Source: Homalodisca vitripennis
Taxonomy: Eukaryota; Arthropoda; Insecta; Hemiptera; Cicadellidae
Length of the DNA stretch: 64,000 nt
Reading direction: 5' to 3'
Assembly: GCF_021130785.1 (NCBI RefSeq)
Contig: NC_060207.1
Location: 101,597,001 to 101,661,000 of the forward strand
Under the pieces are notes generated by a model. It made no database searches, was not told the DNA's origin, and worked only from the letters and a program-made list of their open reading frames with translations. The translations under genes were made by a program, and so were the position numbers. Shown in pieces: positions 23,723 to 34,447 of the stretch. The stretch's first letter is position 1; the number at the start of each line of letters is the position of its first letter.

Positions 23723-23860
23723 TTAATCTTGTTTGAGCCTTTTGTTGAAGTGATATTTTTCAAAGCACTCGCCGATATGGAGTCCCGGATTGTTTGTGCA
23801 GGTATTGCAAAAGAAATCATTTCTTTTTAATCTTGAAGTGTTACCCATGACCGCCAGATC
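23723..23860 (-). pseudogene. piggyBac transposase C-terminal Cys-rich remnant
   Basis: The minus frame reads RLKRNDFFCNTCTNNPGLHI followed by GECFEKYHFNKRLKQD and a stop at 23723. The CxxC...L...CFxxYH pattern is the C-terminal cross-brace zinc domain of piggyBac transposases, which binds the element ends. It lies in the same element as the N-terminal remnant at 24061-24315. The core between them has been deleted. Confidence 0.75.
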
Positions 23861-24060
23861 GATTTTTTCTGTAATGGTGTATTTTTCTGGATTTTTTCAG
23901 CAGCATACCTATTTGTTTCTTGAACTATTTCAGTTAAAAGGCTGTCATTGAAAAATAGTTAAAAAAATGGTAAAGAGGTTCATGGTTTTTCATTACTTGA
24001 AAGTTTTTAACCACTATCTTGTGCCCATTTAAATTCAAAAAAAATTGTATTGCCCTCACA

Positions 24061-24315
24061 TCATTCTTTCCACTCTTTATCCACCCCTACTATATCTCTA
24101 TTTTGTGTCTCGCCAACAACATTATCGTCTTCAAAAATTTGGCTCTCCTCTAATGGAAGAATTTCACCATATTCATCTTCTAATTGTTCTATAGCATAAT
24201 CTTCTAAGTCATCACAATAATTAGATTGCACGTTACTATCATGATATGAGTCAATATCACTAGATTCATCGAAGATTGTTTTTTCGTAATCTTCATTACT
24301 TACAAGGTTATCCAT
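24061..24315 (-). pseudogene. piggyBac transposase N-terminal remnant, 84 aa
   Basis: The ORF starts with ATG at 24315 and encodes a strongly acidic protein (MDNLVSNEDYEKTIFDESSD, later ...EQLEDEYGEILPLEESQ), the usual acidic N-terminus of piggyBac transposases. It stops after KEWKE at 24061. The DDD catalytic core is absent, so it cannot be active alone. Confidence 0.65.
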
Positions 24316-25461
24316 GTTAACAGGATTTTATAAACTATTGGATAACTAACACCATTACAAATAAACTTACAACTAATCTGCAGGTAGGCATAACCTTACT
24401 TTTACCAGGTGACAAAATTTACTCGTTATTTTCAAGACAGTTTTTGGTTCACCACTATGTTTTCTTAAAACTTTAGAACCATTTACACAAATCACAAATA
24501 AAAGCCATGTTAAAATCACGACTTAAAACAAATTGATAAATAAACATAAACAAAACAATGTGCAGACAACTACGTCAATCAGAGCAAACAGTGCTCCGGC
24601 AACACAGCTGTGAATTTATATTTTGTTTCCAAGACTGAAGGCGATAAAATGTGATGAAAGGCATTTGTCTTTTAGTTCAATAATTTCTCAGTAAGTTTCA
24701 GCACTTCACAGACCTACTAGCACATGGTAAATATTTCTCAAAACAGAATGTTTTACTGGCCAGCGACACAGCCAGCCGAGCGTTAAAGGAAATCTATATT
24801 GGGCAGTCTCACGGACCAGGCGATCGCTGAGGACAACTCTAATGAAAACAATTCCTACTTTTTGCACAAATGGCTGTGGCCCGTCAGACTGGCCATGCGA
24901 TAGCAGAGGACAAACTATAAATACCGTACCTGACCGCAAAGGGTTAACGAAATATTAAAGCTTAAATGGAGAGACACTGCTAAGGTGGTTTTATTCAGCT
25001 GGGTTTTATGACAGTGTATAGTTTGTATATTCTATAAATAATACTCCATTTTAAGAATTCAAATTTATCTATTAAACAATTAACAGCAACTCATGGTTAT
25101 AATACTCAAAATTGGAATTTAATTGTTTTGGAAAATCCACATTTAGAAATCTATTATAAAACTCCAAGCTATGCGGGTCAAAATTACCTCTTTACATTAA
25201 AACACAAAATAGTACACAAAAATTAAAGAAGGATCTCAAACTCTTTTTAACTAAGAATCCATTTTACTCTTTTGATGAATATTTTTCTTTGAATTGTACT
25301 TAGAGATTTATGAGTTTTGTGTTTGTTTTAATATAAGGCCTACATTGTTACCTACTTTAATATAGCCTAATTGATGCGATTCATGTACTAAAATATTTCT
25401 GTACTAAAATATTGAATACAGAGATATTGATTGATTGATAGATGCTTTTTACAAATATTAA

Positions 25462-26479
25462 TCTTTTGGGATCCATTTGTTCCCCACTGGGTTGATTCAC
25501 CAGGTCCAATGAATTTTAAGTGATTACACCTATATTTCAATATTCCTTATGTGCTTGTCACTATAAACTAATAAATGGTAATAAACTCTTGTTTTTTCAA
25601 GAAAGAACCTCATACCATTGTTGTTAAAATTAATGTAATGCAATTTGTGTTTATTGTTTTTTTTTTTTTATTATTATTTAAAATAAAGTAAAAATGCATT
25701 TTGATTCAGGTTTCTTACATGCTTTATTTCTTTAGGAGTCAAAACTGTAGGGAAGTATCCATCATAAGTATTATTCATGTTCATAATACCCACATTATCA
25801 AGTTCATTATTAAGAAACATGACATTTAAATATATATATATACAACGTATTTGATTCAGTAAAATACCTGCATTTTAGCTTATGAAAGAATGTAGTACTA
25901 ATTATATTGGTAAACTGTAGAAGCGTTTAGTTAGTGTGCTCTTTTGAACAAAGTGGATTACTTGAAACACAATCAGGATCAATATCAAAATCCTCACTGT
26001 AAAAATCAAACAATGCATTCTCTATGTATTTATCTTGCAAAAATTTACATCACCGCGCCTCAGCTCGTTAACATCATTTCAGTTGAAAATAAAAACTCAT
26101 TTTACATATTTATTTGTTGACAACTAAATAATCATAATAAATCTGTATCTGTTCATAAACAAACTACTTGAAAATAAATGTTTAACCAAAAAGCAGCAGA
26201 TACTACAAGTCATTGGCCGGCTGAAAATAAACACTGCAGGTTTTCAACTATGCGTCATAATAATGCAGAAAGTGAAACCATAGAGGAAGATAACATGTGA
26301 TTAGTTATTTAAAACCCTTTCACAAGATCTACAGAGACATTACATGGATCAAATATGAATCCGAATTACTTCTTTTGTTAGATTTTCACATTAAAACAGA
26401 TGTCAGACTGAATCTGGCCTTGGACCGGAACGGCCGAGATAGTGATGCCAGACTGAGTTCACTTATGGACCCCAAAAGG
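25462..26479 (-). mobile_element. piggyBac-like non-autonomous element, about 1.0 kb
   Basis: The left end reads TTAA then TCTTTTGGGATCCATTTGT. The right end read on the minus strand is TTAA then CCTTTTGGGGTCCATAAGT. The TIRs thus match at about 15 of the first 19 positions and both are flanked by TTAA (25458-25461, 26480-26483). On the minus strand near 25930-26050 a short open stretch reads FLQDKYIENALFDFYSEDFD, an acidic stretch like a transposase N-terminus. No catalytic core is present. It lies just after LINE D in the same intron. Confidence 0.7.
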
Positions 26480-26651
26480 TTAAAAAAAATTGTCTGGGAA
26501 AGCTTTCAAGAACATTTTTGTTGGATTTTATAACAGTTACTGAAATATTTTAATTTTGGAATATTTAATCACATATACATACCACTTTTAATGTAAATTA
26601 ATAACTCTTTATATAGATATTGTTGGTGAAATTAAAACATTTTGTTATCAG

Positions 26652-26866
26652 GGTACAATAGTGTCAATTTTTAATGAGGCCACACCACTGGGAAAGCAGT
26701 ATGTATTCGACATCCGGCGGACTTGCAGGGAGGTACATGACAATGCCAGAAGAGCCTTGTATCAGCCTGTCAATGCTGAGGCCACAGCCACTGCACCATC
26801 AGACAGCAGCAGTTCCAGTCAAACTAGTGAGAGGTTAGCTAGACTGCTGGACGCACTGACCTGCAG
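26652..26866 (+). CDS. Mylip: MYLIP-type E3 ligase, F3-to-RING linker exon
   Basis: The acceptor is TTATCAG ending at 26651 and the donor is CAG|GTAAGT at 26867. It encodes [40 protein letters not shown], a Ser/Ala/Thr-rich stretch, then [13 protein letters not shown]. The 'LGKxYVFDIxRTxxEVxDxARRALY' run is nearly diagnostic of MYLIP between the FERM and RING domains. It ends two bases into an Arg codon completed by the RING exon. The low-complexity Ser stretch (about 10 residues) is probably a flexible linker. Confidence 0.93.
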
Positions 26867-27417
26867 GTAAGTTTCCACTTTCCACAAGACAAAGTATTCA
26901 GTAAACTATGTGATAACTGGACAAGAAATATAAAATTTCCAGTTCAAAAATGATCTAAATTATTTTGTTGTCCATTGGTTGTAAAAGTAGGTCACTTTCC
27001 TGGCGAGTTATCTGAGTATGCTGTAACACAGTGATATCTGGAACTGCTGTCTATTTGTGTCTGACTCTAACAGAATAACTTCGAAACAGCTTATCTAGTT
27101 AGAAGAAACAGCTTATCTAGTTAGAATATCTACTCCTTTTACTCAACCTGCTTTCATAACTGAGAAGTGGTACCTACACTGTCTTAGCCCTAGCAGATGA
27201 TTTAATCCTTGATTCGAATTCAATGAGTAAATGTTCTAATGAACAAGCAATGTTTCAGCATCAACCAGGCAATAGGTTCATTCTCTCCAAGCAGAGTAGT
27301 TGATAATGTTACAACTGTGTTAGTCCAATCCGACATCTGGTTTAGGACTGATGTACTGGGAGACCAAAGTATCATTTTTCCGGACAATATTAAAATGGAT
27401 TACAAATAATAAATGTT

Positions 27418-27800
27418 TGTGAATGTTGAGTCCAGCTCCAATTCACTTTCTGCTTAGTACAGAATCTGAAATCTGACCCTGTCACAGACTTAAATCCTGA
27501 AATTTTTGGTCCACGTCCATATGAAGAGATCCAAAAAAGTCGGTGGCGAAGAAGCTCAAAAACAAATTCCTTGCATTATTTCAATATCAGACATCTAGAC
27601 TAAAAAAGCAAGTGTAATCTATAGAGATATTCTCATTGTCTTATCAGGTGCACAAGTGAACGCACTACAATGTTTAAGACATGTCCCAATTGATGATTGA
27701 CCAAACTATGTGGAGTTTTCTACACATAATGTAGTTATGGTGGGAAGAGTTGATTCAATGTGAATGCTAAGTTAAGACCCAATTCATCTTCCAACAGTGG
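27418..27800 (+). repeat. Dispersed repeat R1, copy 2 (partly duplicated)
   Basis: It matches 11375-11700 in block order and orientation. A second partial copy of the R1 start follows at about 27745 (AGAGTTGATTCAATGTG...CAATTCATCTTCC), so the repeat is partly duplicated within this stretch. No coding capacity. Confidence 0.45.
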
Positions 27801-28477
27801 TATAATCAATATGGCTGTGGACCAAAGATCTGTACAACATGAGACAAGAACCTTTGTTGATGAAATATCAGGTCATTTACATCTCAAGACCCAAGTTATT
27901 TCTAGCTTTCATAATACTGATTATGACAAAATTAAATAGAAATTTATTAGAACATTAAGATCCTGCATAATGTGTTCTCTTTTATTTGTACTGCCTCTAA
28001 TCTTAAAAAATATTTGGATTTGTGTTAAAAGTAAAAGCTTTTTAGCTGACTGCGAGAGGTATGTGATGCCTGTAGGACTTGTTTTTAGCCAATTGTACTG
28101 CAGAATTTTTAGCCAATTGTATGGCTGATTGCAAAGCTAAATGGTCAATCACAGTTATGATTAGTTGAGAGATTTAAATATTATTGGCATAAAAAATCAT
28201 AATCCAGAATAATGTTATGTAATTATTAAGAAAACCAAATGACCCAAATTAGGGGTTAAAATTCTGCGTTGGGAAGTCTTGTTGTTTTTCAGATTGTAGT
28301 CTAGGAAAGAATGGAACTTTGAAGCACGTTAGTTTTGCTTTTTTCTGCTACTGTTAAAATGCCATATCACAATATCAAGGAAGTCCATCAGTTTTCAGTG
28401 CCATATGTGAAAACATTCTTGACTTTGTTCATTAAGGTTGGTTTGATAACAGTAATTATATAACATTTACAATGCAC

Positions 28478-29304
28478 TAGCAGTTGCCCGCGGCTTCACA
28501 CTTAATTTCCTGTTGAAAACAGTACACTATATTCACTTATTCTTTTTCTATCACATTCTAAACATTGCTGAGATAATTGATAGTCGTTCCTTCTTGAGCC
28601 TCTTGGGCGCATTATGAAGGTATGTACCATATTCCTGCCTCTATCTTTCGTGGTTTTTGCTAGGTGTTGATAAGTTATTCAGAACAATTAATGTATATGG
28701 ATGAATCTCGGTAAACTAATTAGGTTATAAAGAATCAAATTCGGTCTGTTAAAATTAATTTTCTGTCTAAGATATTTCCAGTATTATTTAGGAGTGTACC
28801 TTCAAGAAAATGTATCAAAGAAACCCAATTTCGATCATAAAGTGTCTTCTTTCGGCTCTTTTTATTTACCTTCGATGTAACCAAATTCGATTACCTTATG
28901 TGCAAACATTCACGGATTTGTACAATGAGGTTGTTTTCATAATAGCGTTTAATAGTATTTTCATTGCATTAGATAGTTTATTGATCATTGGTGCAATCTG
29001 AATTTTAAATTAGGCAATGACGTCTTCTATGCAACCTGCATTACACTACTGATCAAGCACTTTACAATAAAAATGTTCTAAATTTTAAATGTAAACAAAT
29101 GTTTCTGCCTCTTTGATGAACTTCAGCTGAAAGTATTAACAGCTGTTAAGTATCAGTTCGCTTTGTATTACATGTCGTAGCACAGTCTGTTGGATCCAAT
29201 ATAAAACATTCCAACATCAACAACAATTTATAATTAAAAAATTAATTAAATAAACTATTTAAATTGGACCAAATTGTGAATCAAGGATAAACACACAAAC
29301 ATTC

Positions 29305-29375
<71 letters not shown>

Positions 29376-29385
29376 TTAGATCTTT
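28478..29385 (+). mobile_element. RTE/SINE-like retroposon ending in (TA)n
   Basis: The left end reads GCACTAGCAGTTGCCCGCGG, and the right end reads AAACACACAAACATTCATTT running into a (TA)n tract and AGATTAGAT. Both are typical of an interspersed insect family with 'GCCCGCGGCTTC' at one end and 'CATACATTC...ATATATAGAT' at the other. No RT was readable, so it is a non-autonomous or truncated copy. A block near 29036 (CACTACTGATCAAGCACT) recurs at about 29450, just beyond the tail. Confidence 0.45.
29310..29373. repeat. (TA)n microsatellite
   Basis: About 64 bases of uninterrupted TA dinucleotides. They probably form the 3' tail of the retroposon at 28478-29385. Confidence 0.9.
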
Positions 29386-29529
29386 TAAATTCACCACTGA
29401 TGTAATCTGGAATAAAAGTTTGATAATAACTTTCTATTTGCTATTTGCATCACACTACTGATTAAGCACTGTAAAATTAATATTTTCTATATTATACGTA
29501 AACTGTATGTGAACTGTATTGTGGCTCTT

Positions 29530-29668
29530 GTTTTACAGTAATAGTAGAGTTTATTAATTTATGGTTAGGTGTAAGAGAGGACTTAATAGTCCTAACCTCG
29601 CCAATTGAATATTTTTTACTTTGTATTCAATAAAGACATTTTTCATTTCATTTCATTTTTTATACGTG
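29530..29668 (+). mobile_element. LINE 3' UTR and tail with (ATTTC)n
   Basis: The sequence reads AGAGGACTTAATAGTCCTAACC (a small hairpin) and then CAATAAAGACATTTTTCATTTCATTTCATTTT. AATAAA followed by ATTTC repeats is the tail type also found on LINE A (51385-51420, minus strand). Only the terminus is present. Confidence 0.5.
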
Positions 29669-29677
29669 TAAGCCTTT

Positions 29678-30480
29678 TTGTCGCACTTCGTAGTAGCATA
29701 CAATATGGCTGTACAATACTGTGAACAGAACGAATTAGTTGTCAACAAAGGAAAATATCAACACATAATGGTCGGCAAGGAAAAAGAGGGTGTAAGTGGA
29801 GTGCCAGAGCTTACAGTATACTACAAAGTAAAGCACCTTGGAGTCACACTCATTGAAGACCTTACCTGAGCTGTGCATGTTGACACTGTATGTAGTAAGT
29901 TAAACACTAGGCTGTACGTCCTTAAAAGAATGATTTAGGTCTTAAATGATAAAACTGTGAGAACAACTGATTTTGCCCTTTTTGAGACGTATTTGACGGC
30001 CTTGCAGCCTGGGGAACTCATCAGGAGGCAATCTATAGAGAGTGCTCATCCATCAGAAGAAAGCAATGAGCATGATGGCAAGATTGGGCTTTAGAGACTC
30101 TTGTTATATATTCTCAAAACTACAATCTATGCAAGAACAAGCAACCTTGAAAGACGAGATAATATTCACCATTATGGAGCCAGGAACACTGGTACTTATG
30201 ACTTACCCACCCATCGCCTTGCCATTTTCAAGAAAAAGCCACCATACATTGGTACAAAGTTCTGGAATTTGCTGCCAGCACATGTCGTCCAACTGGACAT
30301 CAATCTTTTTAAAGAGGACTTTTGAACTGACTGATGGACCCATTCTATTCGGTGCAGGTGGAAGGAGGACTACAACCCCTAAACTGGAGGACAAAGACGT
30401 TAATTACTCTGAAAATGCTACACACACATAAATACACCTTCTGTAACACAAAAAATGACAGTTGTACTGATCTTGAGAAT
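29678..30480 (+). pseudogene. LINE reverse transcriptase C-terminal fragment
   Basis: The frames read MAVQYCEQNELVVNKGKYQH, then VKHLGVTLIEDLTW, and at 30101-30325 NLERRDNIHHYGARNTGTYD and LPTHRLAIFKKKPPYIGTKFW. This is closely parallel to LINE B (MAVQYCHNNNLVVNETKTHQ; DIHHYNTRRAENFHLPVHRMALFEEKPSYMGMKLW), so it belongs to the same LINE family. It is 5'-truncated with internal frameshifts. It lies 300 bp before the RING exon of MYLIP. Confidence 0.75.
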
Positions 30481-30775
30481 TGTGTTCAAATAAACAATGA
30501 ACATGTATTATGTCTTATATCTTCACCTGTTTAGTGTCAGTTAAATTTGGATTATGAAACTTAAATACTATCATTTTTTTCATGATTACAAAATAATCAA
30601 GGTAACTTTTCTAACCTTTATTTATTAGTTTTAAACTCATAACTTTCAGAATAGAAAATCAGTTATTTAATTATCTTTGTGTTAATTCTTTTAATAAAAC
30701 ATTTTATATTTAGATTGTTTTTACTGACTATAACTTGAGTATTTGATTAAACTAACATGAAAATTGTTATTAAAG

Positions 30776-30977
30776 GATCTGTATGGATGCATCAATAGAC
30801 ACAGTGTTCTTCCCTTGTGCCCATGTTGTGGCATGCTCTGAGTGTGCAGTGCGCTGCGCATCATGTCCACTGTGCCGTGCCAACATCCTTGAATCCAAAC
30901 GTGTCTACTTGCCCACTCTTGACCATGACTTCAGGGCTCCTGCCGCTGTCACCGAGGAAAAAGACAATACACAGTGA
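30776..30977 (+). CDS. Mylip: MYLIP-type E3 ligase, RING-finger terminal exon
   Basis: The acceptor is TTATTAAAG ending at 30775. With the previous exon it reads TCRICMDASIDTVFFPCAHV then VACSECAVRCASCPLCRANI. The C3HC4 ligands are visible: CxxC, CxH, CxxC and CxxC. The tail ILESKRVYLPTLDHDF resembles the vertebrate MYLIP end ('VQHVYLPT'). It then adds RAPAAVTEEKDNTQ before TGA at 30975-30977. The RING recruits E2 enzymes (UBE2D type in vertebrates). The acceptor tract is purine-rich and weak, but the frame join and homology support it. Confidence 0.94.
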
Positions 30978-31700
30978 AATACTTCAGTTTATCTCCCTAT
31001 TTAATTATGCTTTTGTGAAAAAGTAGAGATGGGACATATTTCATGTACTTATATATAGTTATGGTCTATATAGTTAAGGATGCACATTACCCACTTTACT
31101 ATATAAAATTAATGTGTTGCAAAAACAATGAGATTCATGGTAATATATAATGTAAAAGATATAATTACAAAACACAACCATACCACTGCCATTTCCAGCA
31201 TCTGTTAATCATTTTGAAATCATAATTGAATTATATTTCAATGTATGATTTCAATTTTTTAACATCAAAATATATATTTCAGTCTCAGAATTAGAAAACA
31301 GTTGCATATATACCAGCTTTCTGTTATATGGCAACAATAAACACTTAAAGTGTTGTATAAAGTGTTTAAATATTGAACACTTTTGTAATTGTGCAACAGG
31401 AGTGCAGCAGTAAGGATGAGTTGGTTCTAGTTCTCATTCAGCCGATTCTTGTAGAAATGAGAAACAAACTCAATTTGTAGGAACTTATTTAAAAATATGT
31501 CATGATTCAATTTGAAATAAATTTAACGTAAGATGACTATAATGGTAAGTTTAGGCATTGAATTGGGCCACCATCCTCAAAACGCAAGTAACAGGGTGTA
31601 TTCTAGTAGTTAAATTAAGTCATGTTTCTTATGTTAACAAATATAGATATGTATTGCCTGGCAGTTGAGCAAAAAGTAGCATCTCCTCCTCCCTTATGAA
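30978..31700 (+). other. Mylip: Probable 3' UTR of the MYLIP-type gene
   Basis: This AT-rich sequence follows the RING stop codon. AATAAA-type signals occur downstream, for example CAACAATAAACACTT near 31335 and GAAATAAATTTAA near 31515. The actual polyadenylation site cannot be chosen from sequence alone. Confidence 0.4.
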
Positions 31701-31715
31701 AGTCCTCTTAACTTC

Positions 31716-32045
31716 TTAATTAGTAAATATTTCTTTTAAAAATCTTTTGGAACTCCAGCCAGCATTTTCCGAAATTAAGACAGCGGGAGAGGCTTCCTCC
31801 ATCACTGAGCACTCTGTCATAGGGAAGGAGTGGTATATTGAGCAATTAAAAATCTTGTTCTCTTCTATGAATTTTGAAAAAGAAATCTGACTTTCTATCC
31901 TATACAAATGAAAATATTCATGACAATGAACGCATTTTTGTGCACAATGATTAAATATATCCAACTTGTTGTGGGCTATAGCTCCAATTCCCAAACACAT
32001 GATCAGACAGTAAAACATTATTAATTTAACCCTGAAACTGGCCAT
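31716..32045 (-). CDS. Possible secreted cysteine-containing peptide, 109 aa
   Basis: The start chosen is the ATG at 32045, because residues 1-24 then form a good signal peptide (MASFRVKLIMFYCLIMCLGI). The mature part has five cysteines: C-x3-C-x2-C (HCAQKCVHCHEYF), then about 26 residues, then C-x10-C (NCSIYHSFPMTECSVMEEAS). The first triplet and last pair have the same spacing as eclosion hormone, but the fourth and fifth Cys pair (C-x3-C) is not complete and overall similarity is weak. It is convergent with the MYLIP-type gene and begins about 740 bases after its stop. It could be a chance ORF, a diverged peptide gene or a pseudogene. Confidence 0.3.
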   Translation of the reverse strand: MASFRVKLIMFYCLIMCLGIGAIAHNKLDIFNHCAQKCVHCHEYFHLYRIESQISFSKFIEENKIFNCSIYHSFPMTECSVMEEASPAVLISENAGWSSKRFLKEIFTN

Positions 32046-32109
32046 AATTTTTTCCCAAAATGGCAGGCACTTTTTGGTGATTTTGTAAGGGTTTTGTATT
32101 TTAATCACT

Positions 32110-33820
32110 GCTCATCTATTTTTTAAGATAAATGTCTTTAGAAATAAATGTAGTTTACAAAAGAATGATTAAATATTTAATATTTTCAATGTAGTTTTTT
32201 AAATTGCTGATTAACATCAAAATATTAGTAAAGAATACATTTTTCTCAAATGTATAGCACTCCCTCAGGTAATATGAAATTTTTTTAATAAATCTAAAAT
32301 ATACAAAAGTTTGGTTATATACATCTGAATTACATATTACAAAAAAATATTTGGGTAAAAGAAGTTTATTGGTACTTTTGAATAATATATCTATAAAAAA
32401 CTACAAAATCTGAAGAAAAATCTTTTATAACATTATTATGTATACCACTGTGACATTTTTGAATCTATTGGATAAACAAATATTATTTCTAAGAGATAAA
32501 TATATGTAGAATATAAAAATATGATATTTATTGAAGTTTACATTGTATAAGATATTTTTCTATGGCAACAAACTTTTTTTATAATTTTTACAAAAGTCAA
32601 AAATGTGAAATAAATGCCCAACTTTTTTAGGTAACAATTTCTTTTCATCCAAAAATTATTTATGTGGATACTACATTTATTGAAGTTTACAAAAATGTAC
32701 AACAACGTATTTTTATCTTTATTTATTTATTTTTTTGTTGAAAAATAAAACAAGCGATGGTCATAGAAATAAAACGCTAATACCTTCAGAAAAAGTAAAA
32801 AATGTATTGTCTAAAATACACGAATATGCTTTTATAATAATACCACTCACTACAAAGTACATTCCTAATACTACTACTGTTTAAATTAACACTCATTATG
32901 AAATTAATATAAATTGTCTTCAAAAAAATTAAAACACTGAACCTACTACAGGCTTACTTTTAGTTTCATAAAAATCCAACCAATTCTCTAAAACTTAACC
33001 TAACCTCTACATTTTTAACTTCAATAAATAAGAAAAGACACTAAACAAACTTTTATTTATACACACTGAATAATGAACAGTCTAAAATATCCAAATAAAT
33101 ATCACACAATACACTAATACCGGCAATGGCGTAATAACAACAGAGTAATCAACATGGCAACCAAGCGATGCGTTGTTCCTCTACTGGCTGAGTCGGTGAT
33201 TGTGCAACAGAACAAAAATAAAATACTAGTTCATAGTCTTGGTTGACAATACTGTTTCTTATAGCAGTTCTTCTTCTTTGTTTTGTTATGATTTTCATGA
33301 TTTTCAGACAATGATAAAGTAAAAAGAGTAATAAAATTTAATGAAGCTATTTTCGACGCATTAGGCATTTTGGGATTTTACGAAACACGAGCTTTCAAAC
33401 ACATTTTATAAACATTTATTTTCCTACTGTCTATTGAAAAGATGTTTCTGAAAGCCAAGAATACACTGTTTTCAATGAGGACACTTACGATTGTGTAGAA
33501 CGCAAACTCACGATAGGGAACTTTGACAAACATAGGGCAATTTTAGCGTGTTCGGAAATTACACAAACAAATGGCAATCGGAAATGTGAACATCCAAGTT
33601 TAGAATTTTCTAATGAAAGATATAATGTAACTATAGAACGTTTTATGATATAGTGTGAAACCTTACATATTTATCTTTAGATTTACGTATGTTTTACTTC
33701 AAATAAAGTAAAAATAGACATGCTGTGAGAGATCATATTACGACATAGTTAATGCATTGAAAATAGCTTAGTGCCATTTTGAAACTGTAGTTAATGCGTC
33801 GATAATCACTTAAAGCCAGT
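32110..33820. other. AT-rich stretch, nothing recognised
   Basis: No exon, RNA gene or transposon end is supported. It includes long A/T runs. If the ORF at 31716-32045 is real, its promoter would lie at the left side of this stretch. Confidence 0.35.
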
Positions 33821-34088
33821 TGCAGGGTTAACTCCTAGAGATTTACTGATATCAATTTTGGAAAAGTCTGTATCTTCCTATTTCAGAACCTTTTTGCAAC
33901 CAATCGGGAGGTGGTTTGCATTGCCAAAAGATAGCACAGTACAGTTATGATGAGTTTCCAAATCCTGAGCATATACCTTGAATTTCTGCTCTCTGTTTCT
34001 GTGAATAGAAACTAAATCATCTGGACAGAAAAGTGAGGCACAAAATTTCGTAATGACCATAAGTTTTTATATACTTATTGTTTATTAA

Positions 34089-34383
34089 CCCATTGGCAAG
34101 TTAAAGCGAGATCGAACCTCTTTTAACAACGGTACCACAATAGCTCTGTGAGAAGATAGTTTCACCATGAATCTTTTAAGTGACCCACGGCTTTAGTTGG
34201 TATTTTTTCAAAATTGTATTTATGTGTAGCAGTGAACCTAAATATTATTTGCCTTCGTCATTGCAAATAATGCAAACAATACTGTTTCTAAAAAAGAATT
34301 CGAAGGTCACATAACTTACTTATGTATTTAACTTGGGCCTTTTAATAATGTATATATTTATTTAATTATTTATTTAATGTATA

Positions 34384-34447
<64 letters not shown>

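Larger units (their letters stand above)
23325..24943 (-). mobile_element. piggyBac element, internally deleted, 1619 bp
   Basis: The ends are CCCTTTGCGGTC at 23325 and its exact inverse at 24932-24943. TTAA duplications lie at 23321-23324 and 24944-24947, the piggyBac target. Related subterminal blocks occur at 23343-23375 (CCCGTGAGACTGGCCACACA), at 24879-24908 in the same orientation, and inverted at 24803-24837. On the minus strand it keeps the N-terminal acidic part and the C-terminal Cys-rich part of a transposase, while the catalytic middle is gone. It is inserted in the RT of LINE D and is therefore younger than that LINE. Confidence 0.93.
22420..25330 (+). mobile_element. LINE D: decayed reverse transcriptase, split by piggyBac
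   Basis: RT motifs are readable in order on the + strand: EQHGYRSNRSLTIAITELLE (22430 on), GILMNLSHAFDSICHRKLME, VPQGSILSSLLFLCYLKGLP (22741 on), IFLYADDASLLVSG (22830-22870), then LGWDLHVKYVLKNILSDIFV and NLDKILLAQKKLL up to 23320. The coding trace resumes after the piggyBac with EILKLKWRDTAK and LINE C-terminal-like sequence (TATHGYNTQ, near 25090), to a tail with TTGA repeats near 25420. Frameshifts and stops abound. The 5' half is missing. It sits in the intron before the 26652 MYLIP exon. Confidence 0.75.

Noticed and set aside
33827..34088. TTAA-flanked segment from 33827 as another piggyBac element
   Set aside because: The two ends do not match as inverted repeats; only the 34089-34600 pair does.
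29310..34445. (TA)n tracts as functional elements
   Set aside because: Both tracts sit in or at the end of repeats and look like ordinary microsatellite expansion.
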